Source of the DNA: Scleroderma bovista
Lineage: Eukaryota > Basidiomycota > Agaricomycetes > Boletales > Sclerodermataceae
NCBI GenBank assembly: GCA_037178675.1
Contig: JAYMGJ010000616.1
Span: 1-50,309 of the forward strand
Direction: 5' to 3'
DNA: 50,309 nucleotides
Shown here: positions 1-10,104 of the stretch, piece after piece
How positions within the stretch are numbered: the stretch's first letter is position 1
How the letters are laid out: every line of letters begins with the position of its first letter
Translations under genes and position numbers: made by a program
The notes under the pieces: generated by a model
The model's database searches: none
What the model was told of the DNA's origin: nothing
The model's input: only the letters and a program-made list of their open reading frames with translations

Positions 1-769
1 TTGAAAGCTGCCATCACCTATGCAACGGAGCACAACGTCACACACATCCACGTTTTCGCGGGACAACCAGGCTGCCGTACAAACTGCGTTTGACGTCGTA
101 CTGGGATCATCCCAGCATGTCAACCTCCACACCCGCTCCCTCATCGTCTCCTTCCTCGAATCCTCAAACCAACATCACATCGAAATCACATGGACACCTG
201 GGCACAAGAAGATCGTGGGCAACGAACGTGCGGACGCTCTAGCGAAAGCGGCGACAGAAATCGTAGTGGACACCCCACCCATCTCCCTCTCCCACGAGAA
301 AGCACAGTCTCGCCAGCACCTTATCACATCCTGGACAACAGAGTGGCGCAAACAGCTCCAGCGCCCAAGCGCATTCCTACAAGCCAACAGGTTCACACCA
401 GCCCTGAAACCCCGGGAACATTTTACCCACACACCCCGCAACCTGTATGGCCGCCTCATCCAGTCCCGCACAGGACACGCGTTTATGGGCGAATACTACA
501 ACAAACACGTCCCCACAGAAGACCGCTCCTGCCCATGCGGCGAACCCCTACAATCACGCGACCACATCCTCACCGCCTGCCCCACATACGAAGACCAGCG
601 CCAGATCCTCAAGAAAGCATCGGAGGACCTCGTCACGTCAGACATTCTCGGTACCAAGGACGGCATTGAAGCTCTCATACAATTCCTACGGGCAACCAAT
701 GCGTTCAAAAAGCAGAACCCCCCCCGCACCACCCGAAGTACCCCCAGTACCACAATGAAACCCCACTGA
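1..769 (+). pseudogene. LINE-type retrotransposon fragment, RNase H domain and C-terminal cysteine motif
   Basis: This is the 3' end of a non-LTR retrotransposon polyprotein; the 5' part lies outside the window. Reading begins in frame 1 (positions 1-60) and continues in frame 2 from position 62, where DNQAA carries an RNase H catalytic Asp. A single extra G at about 61 explains the shift. Further on, WTPGHKKIVGNERAD carries the conserved His and last Asp of RNase H, and CPCGEPLQSRDHILTACP resembles the Cys/His motif that ends many fungal LINE ORF2 proteins. The frame then runs open to a TGA at 767-769. RNase H in these elements degrades the RNA template during target-primed reverse transcription. 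The frameshift and the missing reverse transcriptase make it a dead copy unless the extra base is a sequencing error. Confidence 0.75.
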
Positions 770-1792
770 TACCCCCTTACTCTAGGACACGCTCAACACC
801 AAGCGGATCCCCCGAACCGCCAACGCATCCAAAGCAACAATGCCCCCGCCCCCTCCGAAGTATCTTCAACACAACGCTGACGCCATACTGACCCTTGTTC
901 TCCTCCCTCTAGGTTACGTTCACACCCGTTAGTTCAAGTCTCCTACCACACGCATCCGGAGTTCCCCCATACTCAATAAAACTACATACATAGCTGTCCC
1001 ACAAATATTCGTCATACATTACACCTTTGTTTTCCCCAAATACGGTACTTTCCTACGGCCTGTGGCACCGCGTCTTAGCACTATTTGTTTGCTTGCAGCG
1101 GTATACAAATTTAGAATTCTCTCTCTCTACTTGACTCTCCGACAAATATCTTGTCGTAAGGGTCGCACAATGTCTCACTGACCTTTCCAGTGAAAGGACC
1201 ATTCAATTGATCCGTCCCCCCATCTCAGATAAACGTGAGTGCAAGTTCACTCTTTTCATAGTCCACAACTCATTACTTTTCCCAGTGGGAATTTCATTAG
1301 GTAGGGTGCTCAAAACCCTGAGTGGGCATAGCAGCTTTAGTCGGCTTCGGGTCTAGTATCGAAACCAAAGGCCTCGTACCTATTATCGCTTTGCTAGGCG
1401 CCCAAGCCCATACAGTACGTAGTTGAGTGTTCTTTGGACCAGAGTTGGAGGCATTTGTCGATGAAATTGATGCTTTCTACGACGGCTCAACAACTCGAGG
1501 GCCATATTCGAGGGTTATAGACGCCATTATAAACACCAGTCCCGGATAATCAGTAATTCCCGGCCAGCACGTTAGGTAATGTCTTAATCGCACAGTCATC
1601 TTCCATCGAGCGCATGGCATAACAATCGGCAGTGGGTCCCAGGTAAGATAAATACACGTGATCGCGACTCCTCGCACGCTCCACCTTGTCAAGCAACTAT
1701 GTAGTATTATGGGCATCTGATGTAAGGTCAGTACTTCAGTGCGCAAGACCAACGAGGTAGGCACTGGAACTGACTACTTGGACAGGTCTCTT
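770..1792. other. Gene-free stretch with a dispersed repeat
   Basis: No convincing reading frame is seen. The first few hundred bases may be the 3' untranslated tail of the retrotransposon. Positions 1051-1137 belong to a sequence that recurs at 44574-44650. Confidence 0.5.
1051..1137 (+). repeat. Dispersed repeat, copy 1
   Basis: The stretch starts TCCTACGGCC, contains GGCACCGCGTCTTAG and ends in a pyrimidine-rich ATTCTCTCTCTC run. A diverged copy in the same orientation is at 44574-44650. It does not overlap any coding sequence. Confidence 0.6.
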
Positions 1793-2422
1793 GCTAGTTG
1801 CATCATCTGCAAGATCATCAGTGGCTCGTACATTTCCGCCACCATGGGTTACCATATGCTTACACGTGCTTCCCCACACTTCCAGGAGAAATTCCCAGTT
1901 CAATTTTATCCAGACGGAACTCTCATGAGTGTGTTGGCTGTCCCGCGCACGCACCCTCTGATGTGTTATCGATTCAAGCTAATTATTCCCAAGGGCGTGC
2001 ATGCACCGTCGCTTTAGTTGGTACATGGACTGACATGCCTTTGTCACAGATCACGCAGTGAAAATGCACGGACTTCCTGACGAGTACCTGACAGATGCAA
2101 TGCCTATCGTGAAATGAATAACCGCTGCCCAGGGCCAGGAGAACTACAACATCCATCCTGCAGGCTAGTCTTTGCACCTGTCTGTTCGATTTGGGACGAT
2201 CCGAGTCGTCTGCGGAGCACGCCGCTCTACACCAAATGAATTTACTTTTGCGTAGGATTGATTACATGGTCTGTTGCGCAGAACAATGGTCGCATTGCCG
2301 ACCATGCCCACTTCCACATTATACCTAAGCCTAGCACTTCGGACGAAGAGGGACTCGTCATAAAATGGCCAGCAAGGACGGCAAACAAAGATGAGTGTGA
2401 GGAGATTGTTGCCAAATTTTGA
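1793..2422 (+). pseudogene. Decayed HIT (histidine triad) nucleotide-binding protein gene, HNT1/HINT-like
   Basis: Blocks of a HINT-branch HIT protein appear in order. An N-terminal ASCIICKIISG is at about 1793. A GEIPS/TELS-like piece is near 1885-1925, LIIPK near 1980, and HAVKMHGLPDEYLTDAMPIVK at 2050-2114. QGQENYNI follows, then NNGRIADHAHFHIIPKP. The HxHxH active site (HAHFH, 2303-2317) is intact. HIT proteins of this type hydrolyse purine nucleoside phosphoramidates. The gene is broken: TGA at 2115-2117 replaces a residue within the helix, a 4-bp duplication (CATC) shifts the frame after ENYNI, the segment that should hold FLDIGP is unreadable, and the expected intron starts read GC where GT is usual. 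The last frame ends at TGA 2420-2422. Confidence 0.7.
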
Positions 2423-2734
2423 AAGTGGTGATGTAGGCCGAGATATTGCGAAGGTAGATTTGGGGAATGCAATTTACATCATGTATAGTGTACAAATCAT
2501 TGACTTGAACATAGGCTTACTCAGTGTATAACAAATGATCAATGCTGCAGAGCAATAAATATATCCCCCTGATGTTGAAACAGAATGGCTGGAGTCTTGA
2601 ACCACCAAGGTGAGTGCTTGTCAGTGATACCCCATTCACACTGTCTCACCAATAAACCATCAACTATGGCACCTGAGAGCATAAACACTGCCAGGTTCCT
2701 TCACGCTGGCACTTCAAGTGCGAAATGGAAATGG

Positions 2735-2855
2735 CTAGGTGATGGAAACATCCAAATGGCTGTCCAACATTTTACATAAAGACCACCATTTGCAACGAGG
2801 TTGACAGTCTTTACCTAAACTGTTGCACAGCCATTCAGATGTTTCCATCACCTAG
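2735..2855. repeat. Long inverted repeat able to form a 49-bp hairpin
   Basis: Left arm 2735-2783 and right arm 2807-2855 are reverse complements at 43 of 49 positions, separated by a 23-nt loop. The outer 18 bp (starting CTAGGTGATGG) match perfectly. Weaker complementarity seems to extend outward, to roughly 2605-2985. It could be a MITE-like element or the foldback precursor of a small RNA. No ORF in it is credible. Confidence 0.75.
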
Positions 2856-3214
2856 CATGTCATCTCTCGAAGGGGCCATCAGCATGAATGAGCCTGGGAC
2901 ACTGCCCTTGGAAGTGAGGTGGCAGGTTCCCTTCTGTGACCATTGGATGTTGATGTCTCAACATAAGCTGAAAGTAACACTCACTATGAAGAATATGCAT
3001 TTTGTAGTTTTCTTGATTAGTACATCACCTTGTTTACGGCAAGCTTCATAACGATAGACAGGACATTGAATCAACTAAGTTGCTGTAATTACGGTTGACT
3101 ACGCTACGAACAAGGTCAGTGCAACTGGAAACCCGTGATGCTTTCCTTCTCCGATTTAATGCCCTGCTGGTGGGCTTACCCGTGCTAGTCCCTAGGTTGC
3201 ATAAGACGCGCACA

Positions 3215-3220
3215 TATAAA
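3215..3220 (+). promoter_or_regulatory. TATA box for the small secreted peptide gene
   Basis: TATAAA sits 79 bp upstream of the ATG at 3299, a common spacing in basidiomycete promoters. Confidence 0.4.
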
Positions 3221-3298
3221 ATGAACAGAATAACACCTGGAAGAACCCACCGAAGTCAGAGTCAGACAACCCTTCAACGTGCCCCATCGAGACCAACA

Positions 3299-3533
3299 AT
3301 GCACTTGTCTCCGACGTTGCTCCTATTTTTCATCGTACCTTTGGTCACTATCGAAATTGTTGGCAGCCCCGTTCAGTCTGCCGAGGGTGCGTGGCCAAAG
3401 ACAACATGTAGTACGATGCCTAAGCGCCCACGCGGCGTTGACTGTGAACAGTAAGTAAAGCAGTCAGAAAAAAACAACTGAAAAAGTCTAATGTTATTAT
3501 GTAACATTTAGTATCCCAATGCCCAGCTATTAG
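3299..3533 (+). CDS. Candidate small secreted peptide, two exons
   Basis: No family is recognised. From the ATG at 3299 the first 20 or so residues form a signal peptide (MHLSPTLLLFFIVPLVTIEI), followed by a short mature part with two cysteines (TTCSTMPKRPRGVDCE). Read without splicing, it stops at 3452-3454 after 51 aa. A well-formed intron fits better: donor GTAAGT at 3451, branch-like CTAAT near 3488 and acceptor TTTAG ending at 3511. Joining 3299-3450 to 3512-3533 gives 57 aa ending in PMPSY. A TATA box lies 79 bp upstream of the ATG. Short secreted cysteine-containing proteins are abundant in plant- and wood-associated fungi. The peptide is short enough that chance cannot be excluded. 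Confidence 0.4.
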
Positions 3534-4430
3534 AGGAAGATAGTCGCCTACCTATAAGCCGAGATGAAGTGAAGAGATGACAAGGAAAGAGGGAATCGAT
3601 ATGACGAGGGGAGAGACAGAATCTAGGGAAGGTCTGAAGTACTATCTACAGTTGTGGACAATCGAACATGTCAATTTTGGAGAATAAATTATTATGGGAC
3701 CATAAACTACCAGAGATTCAGACTTGGAATTCAAGCCTGAGGAAAGGCCAGCTTGATGCGGACTCCTTAAATGAGGCCCTGCTCAGAGCCCAACCTCTGC
3801 CAACTTCCATCGATGGAAGAGTCACGTGAAACTTCAACAAGAGGAGGGCGTAGGCCAGAAGTAGTGTAAGTAATGGGTGATGGCTTTTCTTCAACCTTCA
3901 ACACGTCCATAATCATTCCCCATTAACATCTCTCAGGATCAAATCCACACTATGATATTCTTATATGCACTCACACGTTGGCTGACCCGATCTTCTTGGC
4001 GCACCACTCACTCCGGGAATCCCATTCACAAAGCATGAAGCTATGTCAGCCCAATTCTTTGGCAGGAAAGACCGCCCCAATGACCAAGTGCTTTTAATGC
4101 TGCGACCCTTACCGTGGTAGGGATGTCAACTGACACACGCAAACCCATGCCGAATAGCTCTCCTTGTGGTCAACCTCTCGCTCGAAGCCTGCGCCGAGTC
4201 TTTCCATCGGAAAACCAACGTGGTACTCCCTTATTTGTCGTACTTGCGGAATGTGGCTCCCTCGCCCCGTAATGGCATATGCAGATCGTGATTTTTCCGG
4301 TTTCCATGTGTCCATAGGGAAGCCCATATTGTTAAACTTAACGCGGGGTTGCCTTCATACATTATGCACACGCGTCACAGTCATTTATTCCGTCGAGCAT
4401 ACGCCGTCAGTCTCCAGACAGAAGAGGTGA
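3534..4430. other. Gene-free stretch
   Basis: Only short, overlapping open frames with no family resemblance are present. Nothing could be assigned. Confidence 0.5.
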
Positions 4431-4663
4431 GTTCGGTTCACAGCCTTTGCAAAACGTGCGCCTTTTTGCATGGAACTTTTCGGTTTAGTTTCTCGATCCC
4501 CAAGGCTACGCTTTATGAAACGCACCGTTTCATATTTGGCGGGGTCTGCCTTAGAGACCCATCGAACGGACCTTCGAAATGGTTAAGTTCGGTTCACAGT
4601 TTGCGACATGAATCATTTCATTTTTGGTGGGGTTGGTCTTAGAAGCCTTTGAACCGAACGGCC
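4431..4663. repeat. Degenerate repeat block with 10-bp inverted ends
   Basis: GTTCGGTTCA occurs at 4431-4440 and 4587-4596, and its exact reverse complement TGAACCGAAC at 4650-4659. Within the block, 4525-4573 and 4611-4663 are direct repeats of about 50 bp at roughly 75% identity, sharing TTTCAT..TTTGG.GGGG. This looks like a small non-autonomous element or its tandem remnants. Confidence 0.5.
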
Positions 4664-4715
4664 CCCCATAATGTTTTATCATTACTACCGATCAGGATGG
4701 TAAAATTAAAATTCG

Positions 4716-4722
4716 TATAAAT
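4716..4722 (+). promoter_or_regulatory. TATA box for the lipase gene
   Basis: TATAAAT lies 58 bp upstream of the lipase ATG at 4774, in an AT-rich stretch. Confidence 0.4.
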
Positions 4723-4773
4723 CTCGTACAATCGGTGGGGGCAGCATTCTCTGTAGTTCCATCCCCGCATACG

Positions 4774-6073
4774 ATGCTCAAGCCTGTCCGTCCACTTCTT
4801 TTCACTCTCGTTTCTTGGTTGGTAGGGATGGTGACAGCTCTGCCCAGTCCCGGCATCTCTCCCTTCCGGGATCGTGATGCATCAACACTCACAGTTATGC
4901 CAGCCGGCCAGCTTGTGGCCCTTGCGCCTTACACGCAATTCGCCCGTGCTGCATACTGTTCCCCGAACATTGTCCAGGGTTGGAAATGTGGTGGTATGTT
5001 GATCTAGCTCTTGCTTGGATATGTCGAATAATAGTCTCTGTAGAAGCGTGTGCAGCTGTTCCAGATTTCCAGGTGACACTGACAGGCGGGGATGGCAACG
5101 CCGTGCAGTACTGTAAGCATTTGTCATTTCCCCAATGGTACGGACAGGATACCCCACTAACTGGCCTTAGATTACGTCGGGTACTGGCCCTCGCAAGATA
5201 CCATCGTGGTGGCCCACCAAGGAACAGACCCAACGAAATTGCAAGTGTAGTTTGGTATATATATCCAACCCTGCGCTGACCACAACCCTCTGACGCGCAG
5301 GTATGCTGACCTTACAGACCTCAACATCCCCTTTAAATCACTTGATCCTACTCTCTTCCCTGGCATCGATTCAAGTGTCCAAGTACACAGTGGGTTCGCG
5401 AACGAACACGCCGAAACCGCTCTAATTATTCTCGATGAGGTTAAGAGACTAATGACGCTGCATGATACCAACAAGGTCACCGTGGTGGGTATTATTTCCT
5501 GGGCTGGCAGAATGGGATGCCCGTAACTCAACACGGCGATAACAATAGGTCGGCCACTCGCTTGGGGGCGCACTTGCTGAACTTGAATCTGTATTCCTGT
5601 CTCTCAATCTCCCCTCAGGGACTACAGTCAAGGGAATCACATACGGGAAACCAAGGGTGGGTAATCTGAAGTGGGCAGCTCTCGTTGATGCCAATTGCTG
5701 TGCCTGTCAACCATCCAAGTGCGCTTACCAATTACGGACTGGTGTTCGATGGGCGCTTGTGTAGATTCTGGATAACCAAAGGATAACGAACGAAAGAGAC
5801 CCAGTGCCCGTCATTCCCCTGCGTTCCATGGGGTACTCGCAAGTTCGTGGTGAAGTGCATATTGTGCATCCCGATTATGCGGTCGAGTGTCCAGGTCAGT
5901 CCCTCCGTCTATGTCGGACATTGCACGTTTAAATGGTTTCTCCACTGGGTACAGGAGACGATGACGCAACAGACCTCCAATGCACGATCCTGTCTGTCGG
6001 GTTGTTGCCGAATGCTCTTGATCATTTGGGCCCATACCAGGGGATATATATTGGTACCATCTTCTGCACCTGA
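4774..6073 (+). CDS. Secreted class 3 lipase (fungal triacylglycerol lipase family)
   Basis: Seven exons join to 945 nt (314 aa): 4774-4993, 5044-5112, 5171-5240, 5301-5484, 5549-5718, 5782-5894, 5955-6073. The ATG at 4774 opens a signal peptide (MLKPVRPLLFTLVSWLVG), and length fits the family. GHSLGG (nucleophile Ser codon 5558-5560) marks the alpha/beta-hydrolase elbow. NERDPVP carries the likely catalytic Asp and DHLGPY near the C-terminus the His. A WKCG..C..PDFQ motif lies upstream. The enzyme should hydrolyse ester bonds of acylglycerols outside the cell. Intron 3 (5241-5300) starts GCAAGT, a GC-AG intron. The exon 5/6 join is the least certain: the residues it creates (NCCACQPSK) look unusual, and a one-base shift there would read more like relatives. 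If that shift is real, the copy is damaged. Confidence 0.85.
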
Positions 6074-6719
6074 GCCCTGCTGTTTTCTGTTTGCTGGTCC
6101 GTGACTTGTTCCCGGTGGTGGAGTCCACGGAGTTCCTTCGGGGATGGTTCGTTTTATCCTTTTATACATGCCCAATGCTACTTGGGGGCTGTTACCTTCC
6201 ATACAACCCGCGATGATGATCAAAGCATCATCCAAAGTGTTCGCCTAATCAAACATATGTCATACGAAAAGGCTAAATATCATTTCCATTCTGGCATTAG
6301 TGCCATGTTGAATGATGTCGTTCTGTCATATGGAGTGTGTTTGTTGACTAAGGCACCTAGGTTCAAATCGCTTCCAGCCTGGACATGAAGCAATGTTGAA
6401 GGGCCTGTGGGTCGCTTGTCACTTGGAGTTGAACCCGACAATCAGCCTGTAACACGCTGATACGTACTGTCAGCAACTATTGCACGGCCAGTTGGTTGTA
6501 CGTCACAACACAGGGGCGGGTCGTTTGGCGGTCTGAGCTGCCCGTGGTGAGGCACACAAGCTTGTCAGGCCGTAGACTCGTGTTGGCAGCCGAGAGCGCT
6601 CAGGTGGATTTATATCCACCATCCTCGATTGGCACTCAGGACTCCCCAAACTTCAACTTGCTCTTCCCCAGCTCCAGCTCGTCCGTGTCCCAGCCCCAGC
6701 GCGGCGGTGGCCACCCTGA
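6074..6719. other. Gene-free stretch after the lipase
   Basis: Contains short frames only. A TTTATATCC element near 6609 may be the TATA box of the doubtful ORF that follows. Confidence 0.4.
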
Positions 6720-7295
6720 ATGGATCGATCATCTTGGCACTTTGCGAACAGGGCCGTCGACATGGCTAATACACTGGCCTCACGCGCCCACCGCGATCTT
6801 GCCACCGCCGACCTGGAGAAACATCCTGAGCACCCGCCCTCTCCCAGCGCTAGTACTCCTCTTCTTTTCAGCGCTCATCACACCCACACGTACACGCGCG
6901 CCCCCCCTCTGCAGGCTCCAAATAATCGTCGCTCAGCACGATGGGTTCCAGTCTTTCCTAGAAACTCATGGGACAAAACTATTCTGCTCGTGTTCCTTTG
7001 CTCGTTCCTTATCTTCGGACATGCGCTCTTTGGGCTGGGTCTAGCGGACGCAGGGCTTGCAACAGTGCGTGGCGAGTTCCACGAGCTCCACTGGCACCCA
7101 TTTGCGCACGTTCAACCCTGGCGACTTTCTCTTGAGGAAGACGGGTCAGGTGGGATGGGCCTGAAGTCTGCCTCTGTGCCTGCACATATCCAGGCACCCC
7201 CACTCCACCCTCAGGCCCACGAAGAACCTTTCCCACCGCAATCACATGCTCATATCACAGCTCGTCCAATAGCCGGGGGCGATCCCGAGCTGTAG
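6720..7295 (+). CDS. Doubtful ORF, possible single-pass membrane protein (191 aa)
   Basis: Not recognised. The ATG at 6720 opens a GC-rich frame of 191 codons. Its N-terminal third is polar, the middle rich in Pro/His/Thr, and residues of about 85-110 (TILLVFLCSFLIFGHALFG) form one strongly hydrophobic segment. A second open frame (6496-7044) overlaps in another phase, so base composition alone may keep both open. Introns could alter the product. A TATA-like element about 110 bp upstream mildly favours transcription. Nothing in the neighbours suggests a role. Confidence 0.25.
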   Translation: MDRSSWHFANRAVDMANTLASRAHRDLATADLEKHPEHPPSPSASTPLLFSAHHTHTYTRAPPLQAPNNRRSARWVPVFPRNSWDKTILLVFLCSFLIFGHALFGLGLADAGLATVRGEFHELHWHPFAHVQPWRLSLEEDGSGGMGLKSASVPAHIQAPPLHPQAHEEPFPPQSHAHITARPIAGGDPEL

Positions 7296-7659
7296 CTTGG
7301 GCATCTCCTCCGGGTAGGAATCGTGCCTAGTGCTTCCCCAAATTCGACAAGACGTTGGTGACCGGGGAACTGCGTTGTAGACATCGAAGATGATGTATGT
7401 AGGAGTTGCAGGTTGTGTTCAAGTTATGTTCTGTGTTTTGTCTGTACGCTGCCTACGACTATGATGCGTTGTAATTTTTCCTTTGGGTGTTTTTTATATA
7501 GCTACGGTTTGGATTGGTTGCATACATTACAGTGTTGTGGACAACAGCTCTTGGGTTCTGTACTTTACGGGGAACGATCTTCAATATGGAGTCTGGTAAC
7601 CTGCGGTACGGTATGTGCAACCAACAGTGAAACACCATCACGGATCTGTCTCCACCGCT
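7296..7659. other. Intergenic, probable promoter of the NUDCD1-like gene
   Basis: No reading frame of note. AT-richer than the flanks. Confidence 0.4.
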
Positions 7660-9698
7660 ATGGCGGACTTCAAGCCTGATCGCAGCCTCCTCAACCCAAA
7701 GTTCGAAGGCTACAAACTCCAAGTGATCTCCCCCGATGTGGCTCGGTACGATCTACCCTACAAACCCACCCAAGTAACTACCTCAGGCAGGTCACCACTC
7801 TCGCTGCAGGAAGTCCAGAGCAGGATCACACATAACCACCTCACCCTATCGCTGAACTGTGCCAGGGCACTCTATGTTGACGCCGAACATCGAGTGGTCG
7901 TTGTGGACGTAGATGTTTCTGACGTGCGTATGCTGTCTACGCCGATCCACAACCTTCTGAAACACGGTGCAAGTAGACACATAAGCCTCCTATTTTCAGT
8001 GTTGTCTATGAGCTTCCTAAGTCGATTTCGACCGCTCAGGTGCGGTCAGAGACCGTGCACCGCGAGTACCCCTCTGCAGTGTTTCTCGATGACAAGACCG
8101 CCTTCCTGAGCGACGGCCATGGGAGCCTTTACATCCTCGATGTTCCAAAGCAGGGTCCCGCCCAGCTGATATCTTCTTTCGATCTGGTGGACAAGGAGAT
8201 CACCTCTGCGACCCTCCCTCTTCCCTTCCGCATCCACAGCGCTGCGCGGATATCAGACGGTACGGCTGTCGCACTCCTCTCATCTCGGCACTATGGCGAG
8301 ACAACCCTCCCCGGCACACAGACACGGACAACAGCACCCCCGAAAAGCTCGTCGATCCACCATCTCTCCGAGTTCGACGTCTGGGCCGCGCGGTTCACCT
8401 TCCCTCTCAACATGATGCAAATCGACTCTGGCGCACTCGACATCGCCTGGCGCAGACGCGGGGAGGACGTGCCGATACTCGCTGTCTACGACCCACTGCG
8501 GGACGCATATGCACTTCTCGGCAGTTCACCGTACCGCCACATCAATGAGCAGCGTACATCAACATATGAGCCTTCTCCAGACGAAATTGCACCCATCCCT
8601 CGCACAGGGGAGAATCTGGACAGCGGTACTGGCACGCCGCAGCCATCTGCCGGACCATATCCTTACTCCTGGACACAAACCTCCGACTCAGTCACCATAG
8701 CCATCCCCCTTCCTTCGTCGACCTTCAAAAACAGCATCTCAGTCCTCTTCTCTCCCACCACACTAACCGTGCACCTCAAGGACGCACCCACCGTCGAGGG
8801 CGTGCCCCTTCCCCGCTACTCTGCGGAGCAGCTGTGGGATAGCATACGTCCTTCGACGAGTTTCTGGACATGGGATCGCGAGGGGGAACACAAGCTCGGG
8901 ATTTTGAGCTTACACCTCGACAAGATGAACGAGGGAACAAAGTGGATGCATGTCTTCGCTGGGGCTGGTGGTGCAGCAGCGAGCAGCACGTCTCCGGGGG
9001 CCCACAGCACAGACATCGACGTCCCTGAGACGCTTGACCCCTCCGAACTCTACCTCATTCGCGAATCTCTCGAGAAATACACGGAAGCCCTCAGGACAGG
9101 CGACGATGCCAGTGGGCTCGGGCTAGGACGTGGTCTGCCTTCGCTGGCACAGGGCGAAATGGACGAAGAAGTCGATGATTCGGTTGGAAGAACCGCAACA
9201 TTTACATGGGTCGCCGAGGACGGGTCCGTGCCGTCGTGGTGTGGAAGTGGGAGCGGGTTCAGTCTCCTCTCTACGCCGCTCCCGGGGACAGACCACTGCA
9301 TGTCTAGCCTCGTCGTGAAGCACGGCATCGACGGGCTGCTGCATGCACTAGATGGAGAGGGGGATGCCACACAAGAGCCTCGATGGAAACACTCGAGCAC
9401 ATTCTCAGCACTTGCGTTCGTGCTGGCGTCGAAACGCGACACGCGATTCGCGCATCACACCCGGGATGCGGTCATGGCGTTTGAGAACGGATCCGTCGAC
9501 CGAGGGGGAAACGTATACATCTACCGGCGTTCGTCGCCTAGCCAACTCTGGGCCAAGCAGAGCGTGCTCAAGGTTGGCGACGGGAACGCAGGGTCGCTTC
9601 TTGGCGTTGGTGCATTCAAAAATGACGAAGACAAAAACGGTGCCACTACCATCGTTTGCTTATGCGAGAACCAGTTGGTGGTTCTGTTCAACGTCTAA
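7660..9698 (+). CDS. NUDCD1/CML66-like protein with a CS (NudC-type) domain
   Basis: Two exons. The second (8000-9698) is clear. The first starts at ATG 7660, and its end is uncertain within about 7923-7998; a donor at 7935 keeps the frame and gives 657 aa. The N-terminus (NPKFEGYKL) matches the start of NUDCD1 proteins. Beta-rich repeats follow (DGHGSLYILD and similar). A CS domain spans residues of about 310-412, with YPYSWTQTSDSVTIAIPLP, LTVHLKD and the LWDSIRPSTSFWTWD..G segment. NUDCD1 proteins act as adaptors between Hsp90 and beta-propeller clients. The C-terminal half keeps the family's second beta-propeller-like region and ends normally. It converges on the PP2C gene 406 bp downstream. 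Confidence 0.85.
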
Positions 9699-10104
9699 CT
9701 AAAAAACTCAGATCGGATGAAGCAGTCATCAGTGAAAACACTATATATAGTGCAGTTGTTACAACCCGTTAAGAGAGTAGTATACGGTGTACGTTACTGA
9801 AGTTTGGTGATCATCGCATATGGGGGGGAATTGTAAACAAATCAAACGATGATGGCTACAGGTGAAGAAGGGCGGGACTTTGTACTGGACGACTGAATTG
9901 ACGACACTACCGTACAGGGGAAATAGATAAGCAGTCGAAGCAGCAACAACCCAACGTTGATAAGTCCTGGGCAAATGGCGTTCGTCAACCAGGCGAGAGA
10001 AATGAAATCGATTACGTAGAAAACAGGACACTACAAGACAGGGGATGGTTATGTGAGTAGTGGTGATGAAAAGTAAACACAATGAAGGGGACGAAGCGGA
10101 AGCA
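9699..10104. other. Convergent intergenic region
   Basis: Lies between the 3' ends of the NUDCD1-like and PP2C genes. It contains a perfect 14-bp palindrome (CACTATATATAGTG, 9739-9752). No gene is seen. Confidence 0.5.

Noticed and set aside
4735..4773. Upstream GTG start for the lipase
   Set aside because: Eukaryotic start codons are ATG; 4774 gives a proper signal peptide.
6335..6385. Possible tRNA T-arm (GGTTCAAATC)
   Set aside because: No paired T-stem, acceptor stem or A box at the right distance can be built around it.
7615..8109. Continuous 164-codon frame over the first exon of the NUDCD1-like gene
   Set aside because: After about residue 90 it reads through the intron into the wrong phase; the family sequence continues in the frame of exon 2.
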